Assembly (NCBI GenBank): GCA_004560045.1
Contig: SFWF01000011.1
Coordinates: forward strand, 1 to 34,181
DNA length: 34,181 bases
DNA from: a bacterium
GTDB lineage: Bacteria; Bacillota; Clostridia; Oscillospirales; Acutalibacteraceae
Reading direction: 5' to 3'
In this document: piece after piece, positions 1-8,888 of the stretch
Numbering within the stretch: the stretch's first letter is position 1
How the letters are laid out: every line of letters starts with the position of its first letter
Program-made: the position numbers and the translations under genes
Notes under the pieces: generated by a model
What the model saw: the letters and a program-made list of their open reading frames with translations, nothing else
What the model was told of the DNA's origin: nothing
The model's database searches: none

Positions 1-45
1 GAGTTTGTAGAACAGTGTGTGGATCAGCATATTTTGGATGAATAA
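1..45 (+). CDS. C-terminal tail of an unidentified gene (truncated by window edge)
   Basis: Reading frame 1 stays open from the first base to a TAA at 43-45 and gives 14 residues ending HILDE. The other two plus frames also hit early stops, so the choice rests on the sensible acidic tail and on the convergent layout with the Fic gene, with a long hairpin between them. No function can be given from 14 residues. Confidence 0.3.
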   Translation, partial: EFVEQCVDQHILDE

Positions 46-164
46 AAGCCTCCAATCGGGAACTGCGAAAATCCCGATATTTATGCGTATTTCGACAACT
101 TTTGTCCTACTTTAACACATTACTAAGTTCTACGAACAATTCCTGTTGCTTTCATAATTATATA

Positions 165-219
165 AAATCTCCTTGCTTTACAAAGACCAACTGTTAGTAT
201 CTGTAAAGCAAGGAGATTT
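165..219. terminator. 18-bp perfect inverted repeat between convergent genes
   Basis: AAATCTCCTTGCTTTACA at 165-182 is the exact reverse complement of 202-219, with a 19-nt loop. It lies between the plus-strand tail ending at 45 and the minus-strand Fic gene ending at 288. A T-rich tract ending in seven T follows at 234-240. It could be a bidirectional terminator, but the stem is unusually long and the loop large for one, and the T run lies about 14 nt past the stem. The remnant of a small mobile element is an alternative. The rest of 46-287 is AT-rich and shows no gene. Confidence 0.5.
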
Positions 220-287
220 ATATAGTTATATTATTTTTTTATAAAACAATGGGTTAGATCTTTAATTCTGTAATTTCTTTTGATTTT

Positions 288-1178
288 TTAATACGAAATT
301 CTAAAATAGTCCAAATAACTTTTGAATGTATCTTGTGCCGAAAGACAAGTATCAGTAAGGTAGCCTTTTTCCCAGTTCCATTCTTTTAGTCCGCGATAGT
401 AGAACATCTTGATTTTATCTTCGATAATGAATGGGACAATATTATGCTTTAAGCACTCCTTAAACATAACAAGTCTGCCAATACGACCGTTACCGTCTTG
501 GAATGGATGGATGCGTTCAAACTGCACGTGGAAATCTATAATATCGTCGAGTGTTACATTCTCTTTGCCGTTATAATCGGCAAGAAGTTTTTTCATTTCC
601 GAAGAAACATCTTCGGGTAAGGTGGTTTCTCTGCCTCCGACCTCGTTAGGTAATTTTTTATAATCGCCTACAGCAAACCAGTCCTTTTTAGAATCGCTTG
701 TTCCGGTCTTAAGAATAAAATGCAGGTGTTTTATAAACCTTTCGCTTAGCTGAGATTTAGCATTATCAATAATTTCATCAATGCAACGGAAGTGGGTAGC
801 GGTTTCGATAATATCGTCCACACGCACACCTTCATCCGTTATGCCAATAGTATTAATTTCAAAGATATAGCGAGTCTGATCGTGAGTAAGGCGGCTTCCT
901 TCAATATGGTTAGAGTTGTAGGTCAATTCGATTTGTATTTTATGATAAATTCCACCGTGTACCTGACCGCGCTTTTCCTCTTTTAAAATATCTAATAAAG
1001 TCTGCGGTGCGGGTTTGCTCTTATTACTTCTTTCGGGTTTTTCTGCATTTTCAGGGATATTCCAAGTTTTTCCTGTAAGAAACGCACCGGGAACACGACC
1101 GGTAGCACAATAATTGCGAACACTACGTTCGGATGTATTCCAAAGCAAAGCAACCTCTTTAACAGATAGATATTTCAT
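288..1178 (-). CDS. Fic-domain protein with N-terminal HTH (class II, self-inhibited)
   Basis: This is a 296-residue Fic/DOC family protein; such enzymes usually transfer AMP from ATP to a protein hydroxyl. Residues 1-45 look like a MerR/excisionase-type helix-turn-helix (KYLSVKEVALLW, then SERSVRNYC). Residues 89-94 (SNHIEG) match the inhibitory (S/T)xxxE(G/N) helix, whose Glu normally blocks ATP. The catalytic loop HPFQDGNGRIGR is at 224-235 and complete. The start is the ATG at 1178, which has GGAGG seven bases upstream; an in-frame ATG six bases earlier is too close to the SD. It has its own promoter and no antitoxin neighbour, as expected when the inhibitor helix is internal. The gene is more AT-rich than those to its right and uses codons such as AGA and TTA more freely, which suggests transfer. 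The target protein is unknown. Confidence 0.9.
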   Translation of the reverse strand: MKYLSVKEVALLWNTSERSVRNYCATGRVPGAFLTGKTWNIPENAEKPERSNKSKPAPQTLLDILKEEKRGQVHGGIYHKIQIELTYNSNHIEGSRLTHDQTRYIFEINTIGITDEGVRVDDIIETATHFRCIDEIIDNAKSQLSERFIKHLHFILKTGTSDSKKDWFAVGDYKKLPNEVGGRETTLPEDVSSEMKKLLADYNGKENVTLDDIIDFHVQFERIHPFQDGNGRIGRLVMFKECLKHNIVPFIIEDKIKMFYYRGLKEWNWEKGYLTDTCLSAQDTFKSYLDYFRISY

Positions 1179-1205
1179 AACCATACCTCCAAATTTACTG
1201 TTATT

Positions 1206-1234
1206 AGTATACCACAATATCGGCAAAAAGTCAA
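1206..1234 (-). promoter_or_regulatory. Sigma-A promoter for fic
   Basis: On the minus strand TTGACT (1234-1229) and TATACT (1211-1206) are separated by 17 bp, 28 bp before the fic start. The nine bases CGGCAAAAA at 1221-1229, next to the -35 box, are inverted at 1260-1268 (TTTTTGCCG). This inverted pair brackets the upstream promoter region and may be an operator, possibly for the protein's own HTH domain; that last point is inference. Confidence 0.75.
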
Positions 1235-1296
1235 TTTTTGTGAATGTTAATTTGTAAGATTTTTGCCGACATCGGAAGCAATAGATATAAACAAAG

Positions 1297-1321
1297 CCGG
1301 ATGAACATATCGCTCATCCGG
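1297..1321 (-). terminator. Terminator after the Rrf2 gene
   Basis: CCGGATGA (1297-1304) and TCATCCGG (1314-1321) form an 8-bp stem with a 9-nt loop, flanked by an A-rich left side and TTTT on the right. It starts 17 bases past the Rrf2 stop codon and precedes the fic promoter. Confidence 0.7.
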
Positions 1322-1337
1322 TTTTATAATATGTGTT

Positions 1338-1775
1338 TTAATCATTTGTCCTCATTTGAAGAGAAGGAGCTTCGTTTTTCATCAAATCGCTCAAGGTGAT
1401 ACCGTCAAAATAGTTGTTTACTAAATTATAAAATTCGGTCCACATAGGAAGGGTCGGGCAGGTATCCGCACGGTCACACCTCTCGGCTCCGCACTGAAGG
1501 CAGGTAACGGGAGCAAGATCTCCCTCGGCAAGCCGTAAAATATCCCCTACCCTATAGTCCTTCGGATCTCCGACCAGGCGGTAGCCGCCGCCCTTGCCGT
1601 GAACCCCTTCAACGTAATTGTTTTTGGAAAGCACGGGCATAATTCTTTCGATATATTTAAGCGAAAGGCCTTGCCGCTCGGCTACCTTTTTCATAGCGAT
1701 ATAGCCGCTATCTTGATGCTCGGCGAGATCGAGTAAAACGCGCAGGGCATATCTTCCTCTTGTCGATATAAGCAT
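1338..1775 (-). CDS. Rrf2-family transcriptional regulator with IscR-like cysteine cluster
   Basis: This 145-residue protein has the Rrf2 winged-helix start (STRGRYALRVLLDLA), the recognition region LSLKYIERIMPVLSKNNYV and the wing GKGGGYRL. Cysteines lie at 92, 95, 100 and 106, the region where IscR binds a 2Fe-2S cluster (C92, C98, C104), so iron-sulfur or redox sensing is likely; cysteine-metabolism CymR proteins lack this cluster. The ATG at 1775 has GGAGG seven bases upstream. It lies 80 bp downstream of the ECF S-component gene on the same strand and is probably co-transcribed with it. The likely targets are its own operon and iron-sulfur or vitamin genes. No isc/suf/nif genes are nearby, so the regulon cannot be read from context. 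Confidence 0.9.
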   Translation of the reverse strand: MLISTRGRYALRVLLDLAEHQDSGYIAMKKVAERQGLSLKYIERIMPVLSKNNYVEGVHGKGGGYRLVGDPKDYRVGDILRLAEGDLAPVTCLQCGAERCDRADTCPTLPMWTEFYNLVNNYFDGITLSDLMKNEAPSLQMRTND

Positions 1776-1855
1776 TATTTTACCTCCGATCAGTATATCC
1801 CGTTACCGTTATACACAAAAGCAGGTAGGTAGGTAAACAGGGGCATTTCTCGGTA

Positions 1856-2365
1856 TTATTTAAGTAATTTTATTATTTTTTGTTTTTCAAATATTATGAT
1901 AAGAGCTACGCCGATTATGATTCCTGCTACACCTTGGACCGCATTGGCGGGAATATTGACCAGCGAGGGTACAAAGCCATACAGAAAACCCTCAAACAGG
2001 AAATATCCGAGTATCATCACGAGCTCTGCGAGAATTCCGCCGACTACCCTTGATAAGTTTGTTTTTCCTTTCTTAAAAAGCTGCGAACAGCAGACATACG
2101 CCACCACCGCCATCAGACCTTTGATAACGAAGGTTGCAGGTGCGTATACCAAGTAGCCCGATAAGAGGTCGGCAAGGGCCGAGCCGAGCCCCGCAGCGGC
2201 CACACCGTACGGCAGAGGTAAAGTCCATGCCGCCAGCAGCACGATACCGTCGCCGAGATTGAGGTATCCCTTAAGCGGCGAAGGAATTTTAATCAGCATG
2301 GTTGCAACGCAAACAAGCGCGGTAAACATTGCCGAAATTACTATTTTCTGTGTTGTGTTTTTCAT
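1856..2365 (-). CDS. ECF-type vitamin/micronutrient transporter S component
   Basis: This 169-residue integral membrane protein has about five to six hydrophobic segments. The motifs KGYLNLGDGIVLLAAW near the N-terminus, PATFVIKGLMA mid-protein and NIPANAVQGVAGIIIG near the C-terminus are typical of the S-component family long annotated DUF1393/PF07155. Such proteins bind a vitamin or precursor and dock onto a shared EcfA-EcfA'-EcfT module, which is not in this window. The substrate cannot be read from sequence; a thiamine precursor or pyridoxine-like compound are family possibilities. The ATG at 2365 has GGAGG seven bases upstream. A GTG 78 bases earlier is in frame but precedes the conserved start. 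I saw no known riboswitch in the leader. The Rrf2 gene follows. Confidence 0.85.
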   Translation of the reverse strand: MKNTTQKIVISAMFTALVCVATMLIKIPSPLKGYLNLGDGIVLLAAWTLPLPYGVAAAGLGSALADLLSGYLVYAPATFVIKGLMAVVAYVCCSQLFKKGKTNLSRVVGGILAELVMILGYFLFEGFLYGFVPSLVNIPANAVQGVAGIIIGVALIIIFEKQKIIKLLK

Positions 2366-2452
2366 TTTGCTGCCTCCAATGCTTTTTTCGGGTCGGCGAT
2401 TGGCTCTTACGAGCTTTTCGAAACAGTTTTCCAAAATAAGCACCTTATTTTA

Positions 2453-2469
2453 CCTACATTTTTAGTAGG
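2453..2469. promoter_or_regulatory. Candidate operator at the ECF/Rrf2 transcription start
   Basis: CCTAC (2453-2457) and GTAGG (2465-2469) form an inverted repeat with a 7-bp centre, immediately downstream of the -10 box at 2477-2482, so it should cover the transcription start. The GTAGG word also recurs as tandem AGGTAGGTAGGTA at 1823-1835, just before the Rrf2 gene. Binding by the Rrf2 protein is inference. Confidence 0.4.
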
Positions 2470-2476
2470 CTTTGGT

Positions 2477-2505
2477 ATTATAGCCCTTTTTACCCGCCTT
2501 GTCAA
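2477..2505 (-). promoter_or_regulatory. Consensus sigma-A promoter for the ECF S component / Rrf2 operon
   Basis: A perfect TTGACA (2505-2500) and perfect TATAAT (2482-2477) are 17 bp apart on the minus strand. Such a strong promoter upstream of a vitamin-uptake gene suggests repression, in keeping with the inverted repeat at its start point. Confidence 0.85.
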
Positions 2506-2538
2506 GGGGTAAAAGAAAATATTGGTTATTTTGTTAAC

Positions 2539-2572
2539 AAAACCCTCTGAGCGGGTGCGCTCAGAGGGTTTA
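2539..2572 (-). terminator. Terminator after the serine hydrolase gene
   Basis: A stem of about 14 bp (AAACCCTCTGAGCG with CGCTCAGAGGGTTT) closes a GGTG loop. It ends six bases from the hydrolase stop codon. On the minus strand the distal arm ends in GGGTTTTG, giving the T tract. Confidence 0.85.
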
Positions 2573-2577
2573 TTTCT

Positions 2578-4053
2578 TTATTCTTTGGTCGCAAGGGCGG
2601 TGCCTTCGTATTCGTTGAGGAAGTTTTCGGCGGTTCGCTTCATAAAGAGGAAAACACAGTCGTCCTTAAAGGAGAATTCGGCGAACATATTTCCGAAATA
2701 GCGGTCGATTATCTGAACGTTTAAGATAAGCTTTCTTTCCTCCATCCAGCCTGCCGAGGCGGCGCAGTCGTACATAGAGCCGTCGGTGGTATTGATTCCG
2801 CCGTAGTCGCCGTAGTAGCCGAGCTGAGGGAATTTTCCGAAGACGTTTTTGCCCATACCGAAGCGAATTTCCTTTTCGCCCTGCTCGTTAGTATAAGCAA
2901 ATACTCCCTCGTCATCCTCAAAGGTAAGGGTAAATTCGGTTATGCCCATTCTGTTTTTACCGCAGATAAATTTCTTTCCCGAAATCTCTTTGGCGCAGGC
3001 AGTTTCCTTTTCGCCCTTCATAAAGCGGAGGCTCTGAGCCTTTTCGGCTTCGGCAAGAAGCTTTTCGCCCTCGGGGTCGGGTGCAAGGGGGGTATCGGCC
3101 ATTTCGTCGGCAATGAAGTCGAAAAATGCGTTAAAGATTATGTCGGTGGCCTCAGCCGTTCCCTGATTATCGGAATTTATACAGAAAAGAAGGTCCTTTT
3201 TCGGCAGACAGATAGTGTACTGACAGCCCATTCCGTTAAAGGAGAAGCCCTCCTGCTCGGTAATCCAGATCTGATAGCCGTAGCCGTAGGAGTTGGCAGG
3301 ATGATTATCGAGGAAGTTAGAGACCTGCGGAGTCGTGGCCTTGGTCATATATTCCTTATTTACGATCTGCTTTCCGTCCCACTCGCCCTTCTTCATACAA
3401 AAACGGCCGAAGGAGGCAAGGTCGCGGAGGGTACAGAGCATTGCCGAATCGCCCCAGGTGTCGCCGTTACGAGTTTTAAGCATAGAGGCGGTCTTGAAGG
3501 TTCCGAGATGACGGAAAATGCGCTCGGTCAAAAACTCGAAAAGGGGCTTTCCGCTTATCTTTTCAACAAGGGAGGAAAGCACCTGACTTCCCGCGCTGTC
3601 GTACTGCCAATGGGTGGCGGTGGGGCGCTTGGGGTCGGGGTTTTCGAAATAGAATTTAGTTCTGTCGGGAGCGTCGGCGGTAAACCACCAGGCAGGCTCG
3701 CCCGAGGTATGCATCATAAGCATATTGCGGACGGTAACCTCGCTTATCTCTTTCGTAAGCTTTTCCTTATCGAAACGGCCCTCGAAATATTCGTGTACCG
3801 GACGGTCGAGGTCGATAAGTCCGTCCTGCTCCAAAAGACCGATGGCAACGCCGACGAAGCTTTTGGTCTGACTGTACATTCGGTGACAAAAGTCCTTATT
3901 AAAGGGAGCCCAATAGGCTTCGGCAAAGAGCTTATCACCCTTCATAAGAAGGATACTGTGGGTCGCGAGACCTCTTCTGTTAAGGGTGTCGATAAGTCGG
4001 ACGACCTTTCGGGAGCTTATACCTGCCTGCTCGGGCGTTATTCTTTCAAACAT
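2578..4053 (-). CDS. Serine hydrolase, beta-lactamase class C / esterase family
   Basis: This 491-residue protein has a beta-lactamase/transpeptidase-like domain over about residues 1-330. The SxxK motif is SQTK at 61-64 and the second motif is YDS at 151-153, in place of the YxN of AmpC, as in family VIII esterases. GYGYQIW and NGMGCQYTICLPK lie further on. A C-terminal extension of about 160 residues is predicted mostly beta. I see no signal peptide, so a cytosolic esterase or peptidase is more likely than a secreted beta-lactamase. The ATG at 4053 has AAGGAGG seven bases upstream; a longer frame upstream has no SD. It has its own promoter and a terminator behind it. The natural substrate is unknown. 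Confidence 0.85.
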   Translation of the reverse strand: MFERITPEQAGISSRKVVRLIDTLNRRGLATHSILLMKGDKLFAEAYWAPFNKDFCHRMYSQTKSFVGVAIGLLEQDGLIDLDRPVHEYFEGRFDKEKLTKEISEVTVRNMLMMHTSGEPAWWFTADAPDRTKFYFENPDPKRPTATHWQYDSAGSQVLSSLVEKISGKPLFEFLTERIFRHLGTFKTASMLKTRNGDTWGDSAMLCTLRDLASFGRFCMKKGEWDGKQIVNKEYMTKATTPQVSNFLDNHPANSYGYGYQIWITEQEGFSFNGMGCQYTICLPKKDLLFCINSDNQGTAEATDIIFNAFFDFIADEMADTPLAPDPEGEKLLAEAEKAQSLRFMKGEKETACAKEISGKKFICGKNRMGITEFTLTFEDDEGVFAYTNEQGEKEIRFGMGKNVFGKFPQLGYYGDYGGINTTDGSMYDCAASAGWMEERKLILNVQIIDRYFGNMFAEFSFKDDCVFLFMKRTAENFLNEYEGTALATKE

Positions 4054-4081
4054 AAAAATACCTCCTTGCGGTAACAAGTTA

Positions 4082-4109
4082 ATCATACCACAAAAAGGTA
4101 TTTTTTCAA
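4082..4109 (-). promoter_or_regulatory. Promoter for the serine hydrolase
   Basis: TTGAAA (4109-4104) and TATGAT (4087-4082) are 16 bp apart on the minus strand, within the short gap after the enolase stop codon. No terminator separates enolase from this gene, so read-through from eno is also possible. Confidence 0.65.
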
Positions 4110-4114
4110 GAGGT

Positions 4115-5353
<1,239 letters not shown>

Positions 5354-5417
5354 AAAAATCAGTCCTTTCTTCCATATTTTTACCAATATATTATTATTTA
5401 TTTATATAAAATAACGC

Positions 5418-5446
5418 TTCTCTTTTTTATAGACCTGTGCTATAAT
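5418..5446 (+). promoter_or_regulatory. Extended -10 promoter for the rlmB operon
   Basis: TATAAT at 5441-5446 is preceded by TG one base upstream (TGCTATAAT), an extended -10. The -35 region 17 bp upstream (TTCTCT, 5418-5423) is weak. The start of rlmB is 42 bases downstream. Confidence 0.7.
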
Positions 5447-5488
5447 GTATTTTGTATATTTATGTTATCATTTTGGAGGAAAGGCCTA

Positions 5489-6253
5489 ATGCCCGAAAAC
5501 GAAAAGGTTAAAGAACAAGGAAACGACATTATCGCAGGACGAAACCCCGTAATCGAAGCCGTAAAATCGGGCAGGGAGATCGACCGTCTGCTTATTGCCC
5601 ACGGTATGACCGGCGGCTGGGCCGCACCCATTATCGCCAAATGCAGTGAGCGCGGGATCCTCATAAAGGAGGTCTCTCCTCAGAAGCTCGACTATCTTAC
5701 CGGCGGAGCCAATCATCAGGGAATCGCCGTAATGATCGCGACTCAGAAATACTACGAGGTCAGCGATATTTTAGACCTTGCCAAGGAGCGAAACGAGGCT
5801 CCCTTTATAATAATCTGCGACGAGATCGAGGACCCTCATAATCTCGGAGCCATCATCCGTACCGCAGAGGCCGCAGGTGCTCACGGAATTATTATCCCTA
5901 AGAGACGAAGCGCAAGCCTTAACGTTACGGTTGCGAAATCGGCCAGCGGCGCCCTTGAATATATGAGAGTAGCCAGAGTCACCAACATCGCAAACGAGAT
6001 CGATAAGCTTAAAGAGCAGGGAGTCTGGGTATTCGGGGCCGATATGGACGGCGACGACTACAGCAAAACCGACTTTACCTCCCCCTGCGCCATCGTTATA
6101 GGAAACGAAGGTAAGGGCATAGGCCGACTCGTCGCGCAAAAGTGTGACGGAATAATAAGCCTTCCTATGTTTGGAAAAATAAATTCTCTTAACGCCTCGG
6201 TAGCGGCAGGTGTACTTATGTACGCCGTAGTACGCTCCCGCTCGAGCAAGTAA
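5489..6253 (+). CDS. rlmB: 23S rRNA (guanosine-2'-O-)-methyltransferase RlmB / TrmH family
   Basis: SPOUT-class 2'-O-ribose methyltransferase of 254 residues that uses S-adenosylmethionine. An N-terminal substrate-binding domain (GRNPVIEAVKSGREIDRLLIA) spans about 12-90. The three SPOUT motifs follow: DPHNLGAIIRTAEAAGA (115-131, with the catalytic-type Arg124), IVIGNEGKGI (202-211) and SLPMFGKINSLNASVAAGV (224-242), which together form the trefoil knot. GGAGGAAAGG lies just before the ATG at 5489. The family's usual target is G2251 in the 23S P-loop; target assignment is by family. It heads a plus-strand run, with the next gene 20 bp downstream. Confidence 0.92.
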   Translation: MPENEKVKEQGNDIIAGRNPVIEAVKSGREIDRLLIAHGMTGGWAAPIIAKCSERGILIKEVSPQKLDYLTGGANHQGIAVMIATQKYYEVSDILDLAKERNEAPFIIICDEIEDPHNLGAIIRTAEAAGAHGIIIPKRRSASLNVTVAKSASGALEYMRVARVTNIANEIDKLKEQGVWVFGADMDGDDYSKTDFTSPCAIVIGNEGKGIGRLVAQKCDGIISLPMFGKINSLNASVAAGVLMYAVVRSRSSK

Positions 6254-6273
6254 TTTTACGAAAGGACTAATAT

Positions 6274-8862
6274 ATGGATCGACTGTTTCAGGAAAAAGAC
6301 GAAAACACCAGAACAGACGAAGTTAATAAAGAAAATCCCGCGGTCGAGACCCCTAAAAGGGAATCGGTCCCCGTCGACTTTTCGGCGATAAATCCTCTTG
6401 AGGCCCTCAGAAACAGCGTTAAAAGCACCGTTCGTCAGGGCGCAGAGGAGGAAAAGGAAAAGGAAAAGGAAAAGCAGAAGGAAAGACCTGCGGCTCACGA
6501 CAAAAAGCCCGAGCCCGCCCCTGCCCCTGCTCCTGCTCCTGATCCCGAAAACAAGCCTCCTAAAAAGAAGACCAGCAGTCTTCTTGCCAAGTGTATGCCC
6601 TATATCTACGACGACGAGGGTAATAACTACGCCGAGGAAAAGCCCGACTATACCTTGGAAAGCGTTGAGGATATAATCGAGTCGGCCGAGAAAAGGGCCA
6701 ACGAAAAGATCGCACGAATGTATAATCTTAAGCCCGCCGAGGTTCAGAGCATAGGAGGAAAGCCCGTCGAGGAGCCGCCTGCCAAGGAGGAAAAGCCGGT
6801 AAGACTTCGTCTTAAGGAGACCTCTATAAAAAGTCCGATTAGGATCGGCGATGTCGGCGTCACCGCCACCAAATTCGATACGGCGCAGATCCCCAAGATC
6901 ACCAACACCCTTTTCGACGACTTTTCGGCAAGAAGAACCGACAAGATCGCCGAGGAAAACGTTACCACCACCTATTCGGAGCAGGGCGGAATGAATTCCA
7001 CCCCCGAAACAGGCTCTACGAGGATAATTCCCGAGCTTCGTCCCGAAGAGGAGATAAAAACCGAATACGAGGATATTATAAGTCATACCCGTCCCGTAAA
7101 CGTAACCGATATTTCTTCCTCCTCGGGTAAAAAGCCGATAACCGTTAAAACCTTTAACGAGGCCGCGCCTCCCGTTGAGGTAGAGGACTTTAAGGGAAAG
7201 AAGGATATCGTCAGGGTTGGCGGCGAGCTTAAATACAATATGGTATCCTTTAAGCTTAAAACCCTTCTGACCTTTATTCTTACCCTTCTTGCCGCTTCGG
7301 TACATATGCCCTTTATGGCAGGAATTTATCAAAGTCCCGTCCTGCCCTTCTGCATATCCCTTGCAAGCTTTCTCCTTACCCTTATTATAAATATGGGGGT
7401 ATTTGCCTCCTTTAAGGGAGCCTTTACCTCCAAGACCAAAATTGAATTTCCCTTAGCTCTTTCGGGAACACTTATGACGGTATATATCGTCTTCAGCATA
7501 ATCTGCGGAAGCTACCCCTATGAGCCGGTAGTTATTCCCATGATCTCCTTCCTTTGCTATAACTACTGCTCCTATAAGAGAGCCGCCGCCATATTCTCGA
7601 ACTTTAAGCTCGTGGCTTTGAGGAAAACCAAGACCGCGCTTACCCTTATAAACGACCCCGGAGTAAACGCCGCTATGGCCCGCTCGGTAATTCAGGGCGA
7701 GATCCTTACCGCAGGCTCTACCGAGACCGACGAGATAAAGAACTTCCTCCGTCATACCCTGAGCGACCGTCCCTGCGGCGGAAAGCTTAACGTATTTATG
7801 GTTATTTCGGTTATAATAACCGCCGTTATTTCCCTCAGCGTCGGGGTCAGCTATTCCTCCTTCGGTCTTGCCCTTCTTACCGCCGCCGTCGTTGCCTCCC
7901 TTGCCGCGGCACCCTCACTCTTTATCGCGGATATGCTTCCCTTTGCGGGAGTAAGCGAGCGACTTAAAAAGGTAAGAGCCGCCGTTTGCGGAAGATATTC
8001 GGCCGAAAGAATAGAGGAAATTAACGCTCTTGTCGTCTCCTCGTCAGATATTTTCCCGAGAGGCTCAATAAAGCTCTTTAATATGTCTCCCCTCGGGGCA
8101 AATAATTTAGACGAGACCATTACCCGAGCCGCGGCCGTAGCAGGGGAAATAAACAGTCCCCTTTTCCAGGTCTTTAACAAGATCTTAGAGGGAGAGGTCG
8201 AGCTTCCCGAGGCCGATACGGTCAAATACGAAGAAAACTTAGGTGTTTCGGGCTGGGTCGGAGACAGTCACATTATGATCGGAAACCGCTCCCTTATGCA
8301 GTCTCACGGGGTTCGCATTCCCGATTTAGAGGTCGATAAAAAGATACTTCACAAGGGCTATTTCCCCGTATATGTGGCCTGCGATCAGAGGGCCTGCGCC
8401 CTGCTTATGGTTAAATACACCGTAAACGAGGACTTAGGGCGGGAGCTTTGCCACCTTGCCGACAAGGGAATAACCCTGCTTATCGATAACTGTGACCCCA
8501 ATATCACCGAGCAGATGCTTTGCGATTATTTCGGTCTTTACCCCGATATCGTCAAGGTCCTCGATCATAACGGAGCCGAAAAGTATCGTAGTGCCACCGC
8601 CTTTAAGGAAAGGGTCTCGGCTCACGGCTTCCACAAGGGAAACGCCCTCAGCTTCCTCTCGATAATTTCGGGCAGTATTCGCCTTCGCACCCTCTCAAAC
8701 GTTTTATTTGCTCTGCACATAATCTGCACGGTAGTTATCTGCCTGCTCTTTGCGGGAATGTCCTTAAACGGCTCCCTTACCCTTATGAGCTCGGCGGTCT
8801 GCGCCGTGTATCAGCTTGTGTCCCTTGTCGTTTCCATGACGGCATATTACATCGGAAAATAG
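6274..8862 (+). CDS. P-type ATPase-like membrane protein lacking the catalytic motifs (pseudoenzyme)
   Basis: This is an 862-residue protein. Residues 1-320 are hydrophilic and look disordered, with a KEKEKEK stretch (61-70) and an Ala-Pro repeat (81-89). About eight hydrophobic segments follow (near 327-352, 356-380, 396-411, 417-432, 504-524, 527-555, 800-830, 835-860). The second half follows a cation-pumping P-type ATPase: the segment before the P domain, then NALVVSSSDIFPRGSIKL at 584-601 where an ATPase has the DKTGT phosphorylation motif, an N-domain-like VGDSHIMIGNRSLM (662-675), LLIDNCDP at 735-742 where TGD is expected, and KGNALSFLSI at 788-797 where GDGxND is expected. The phospho-acceptor Asp is replaced by Ser (about S589), and no TGE loop is visible between the membrane pairs. 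The frame is intact with no sign of decay. ATP-driven transport is therefore unlikely and a regulatory or structural role is inferred. AAAGGA precedes the ATG. The O-antigen-ligase-like gene follows 26 bp downstream. Confidence 0.75.
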   Translation: MDRLFQEKDENTRTDEVNKENPAVETPKRESVPVDFSAINPLEALRNSVKSTVRQGAEEEKEKEKEKQKERPAAHDKKPEPAPAPAPAPDPENKPPKKKTSSLLAKCMPYIYDDEGNNYAEEKPDYTLESVEDIIESAEKRANEKIARMYNLKPAEVQSIGGKPVEEPPAKEEKPVRLRLKETSIKSPIRIGDVGVTATKFDTAQIPKITNTLFDDFSARRTDKIAEENVTTTYSEQGGMNSTPETGSTRIIPELRPEEEIKTEYEDIISHTRPVNVTDISSSSGKKPITVKTFNEAAPPVEVEDFKGKKDIVRVGGELKYNMVSFKLKTLLTFILTLLAASVHMPFMAGIYQSPVLPFCISLASFLLTLIINMGVFASFKGAFTSKTKIEFPLALSGTLMTVYIVFSIICGSYPYEPVVIPMISFLCYNYCSYKRAAAIFSNFKLVALRKTKTALTLINDPGVNAAMARSVIQGEILTAGSTETDEIKNFLRHTLSDRPCGGKLNVFMVISVIITAVISLSVGVSYSSFGLALLTAAVVASLAAAPSLFIADMLPFAGVSERLKKVRAAVCGRYSAERIEEINALVVSSSDIFPRGSIKLFNMSPLGANNLDETITRAAAVAGEINSPLFQVFNKILEGEVELPEADTVKYEENLGVSGWVGDSHIMIGNRSLMQSHGVRIPDLEVDKKILHKGYFPVYVACDQRACALLMVKYTVNEDLGRELCHLADKGITLLIDNCDPNITEQMLCDYFGLYPDIVKVLDHNGAEKYRSATAFKERVSAHGFHKGNALSFLSIISGSIRLRTLSNVLFALHIICTVVICLLFAGMSLNGSLTLMSSAVCAVYQLVSLVVSMTAYYIGK

Positions 8863-8888
8863 TTTAAAAAAATCGCAGGTGATTTTAT

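Noticed and set aside
2366..2470. A riboswitch in the leader of the ECF S component
   Set aside because: Only small hairpins are seen; TPP, preQ1, FMN or cobalamin core sequences are not present by eye.
3301..4074. Long plus-strand open frame opposite the serine hydrolase
   Set aside because: It lies antisense to conserved beta-lactamase-fold motifs and shows no family sequence of its own.
6256..7332. Long minus-strand open frame opposite the P-type-ATPase-like gene
   Set aside because: Gly/Leu-rich shadow translation with no SD or conserved motif, on the opposite strand of a clear gene.
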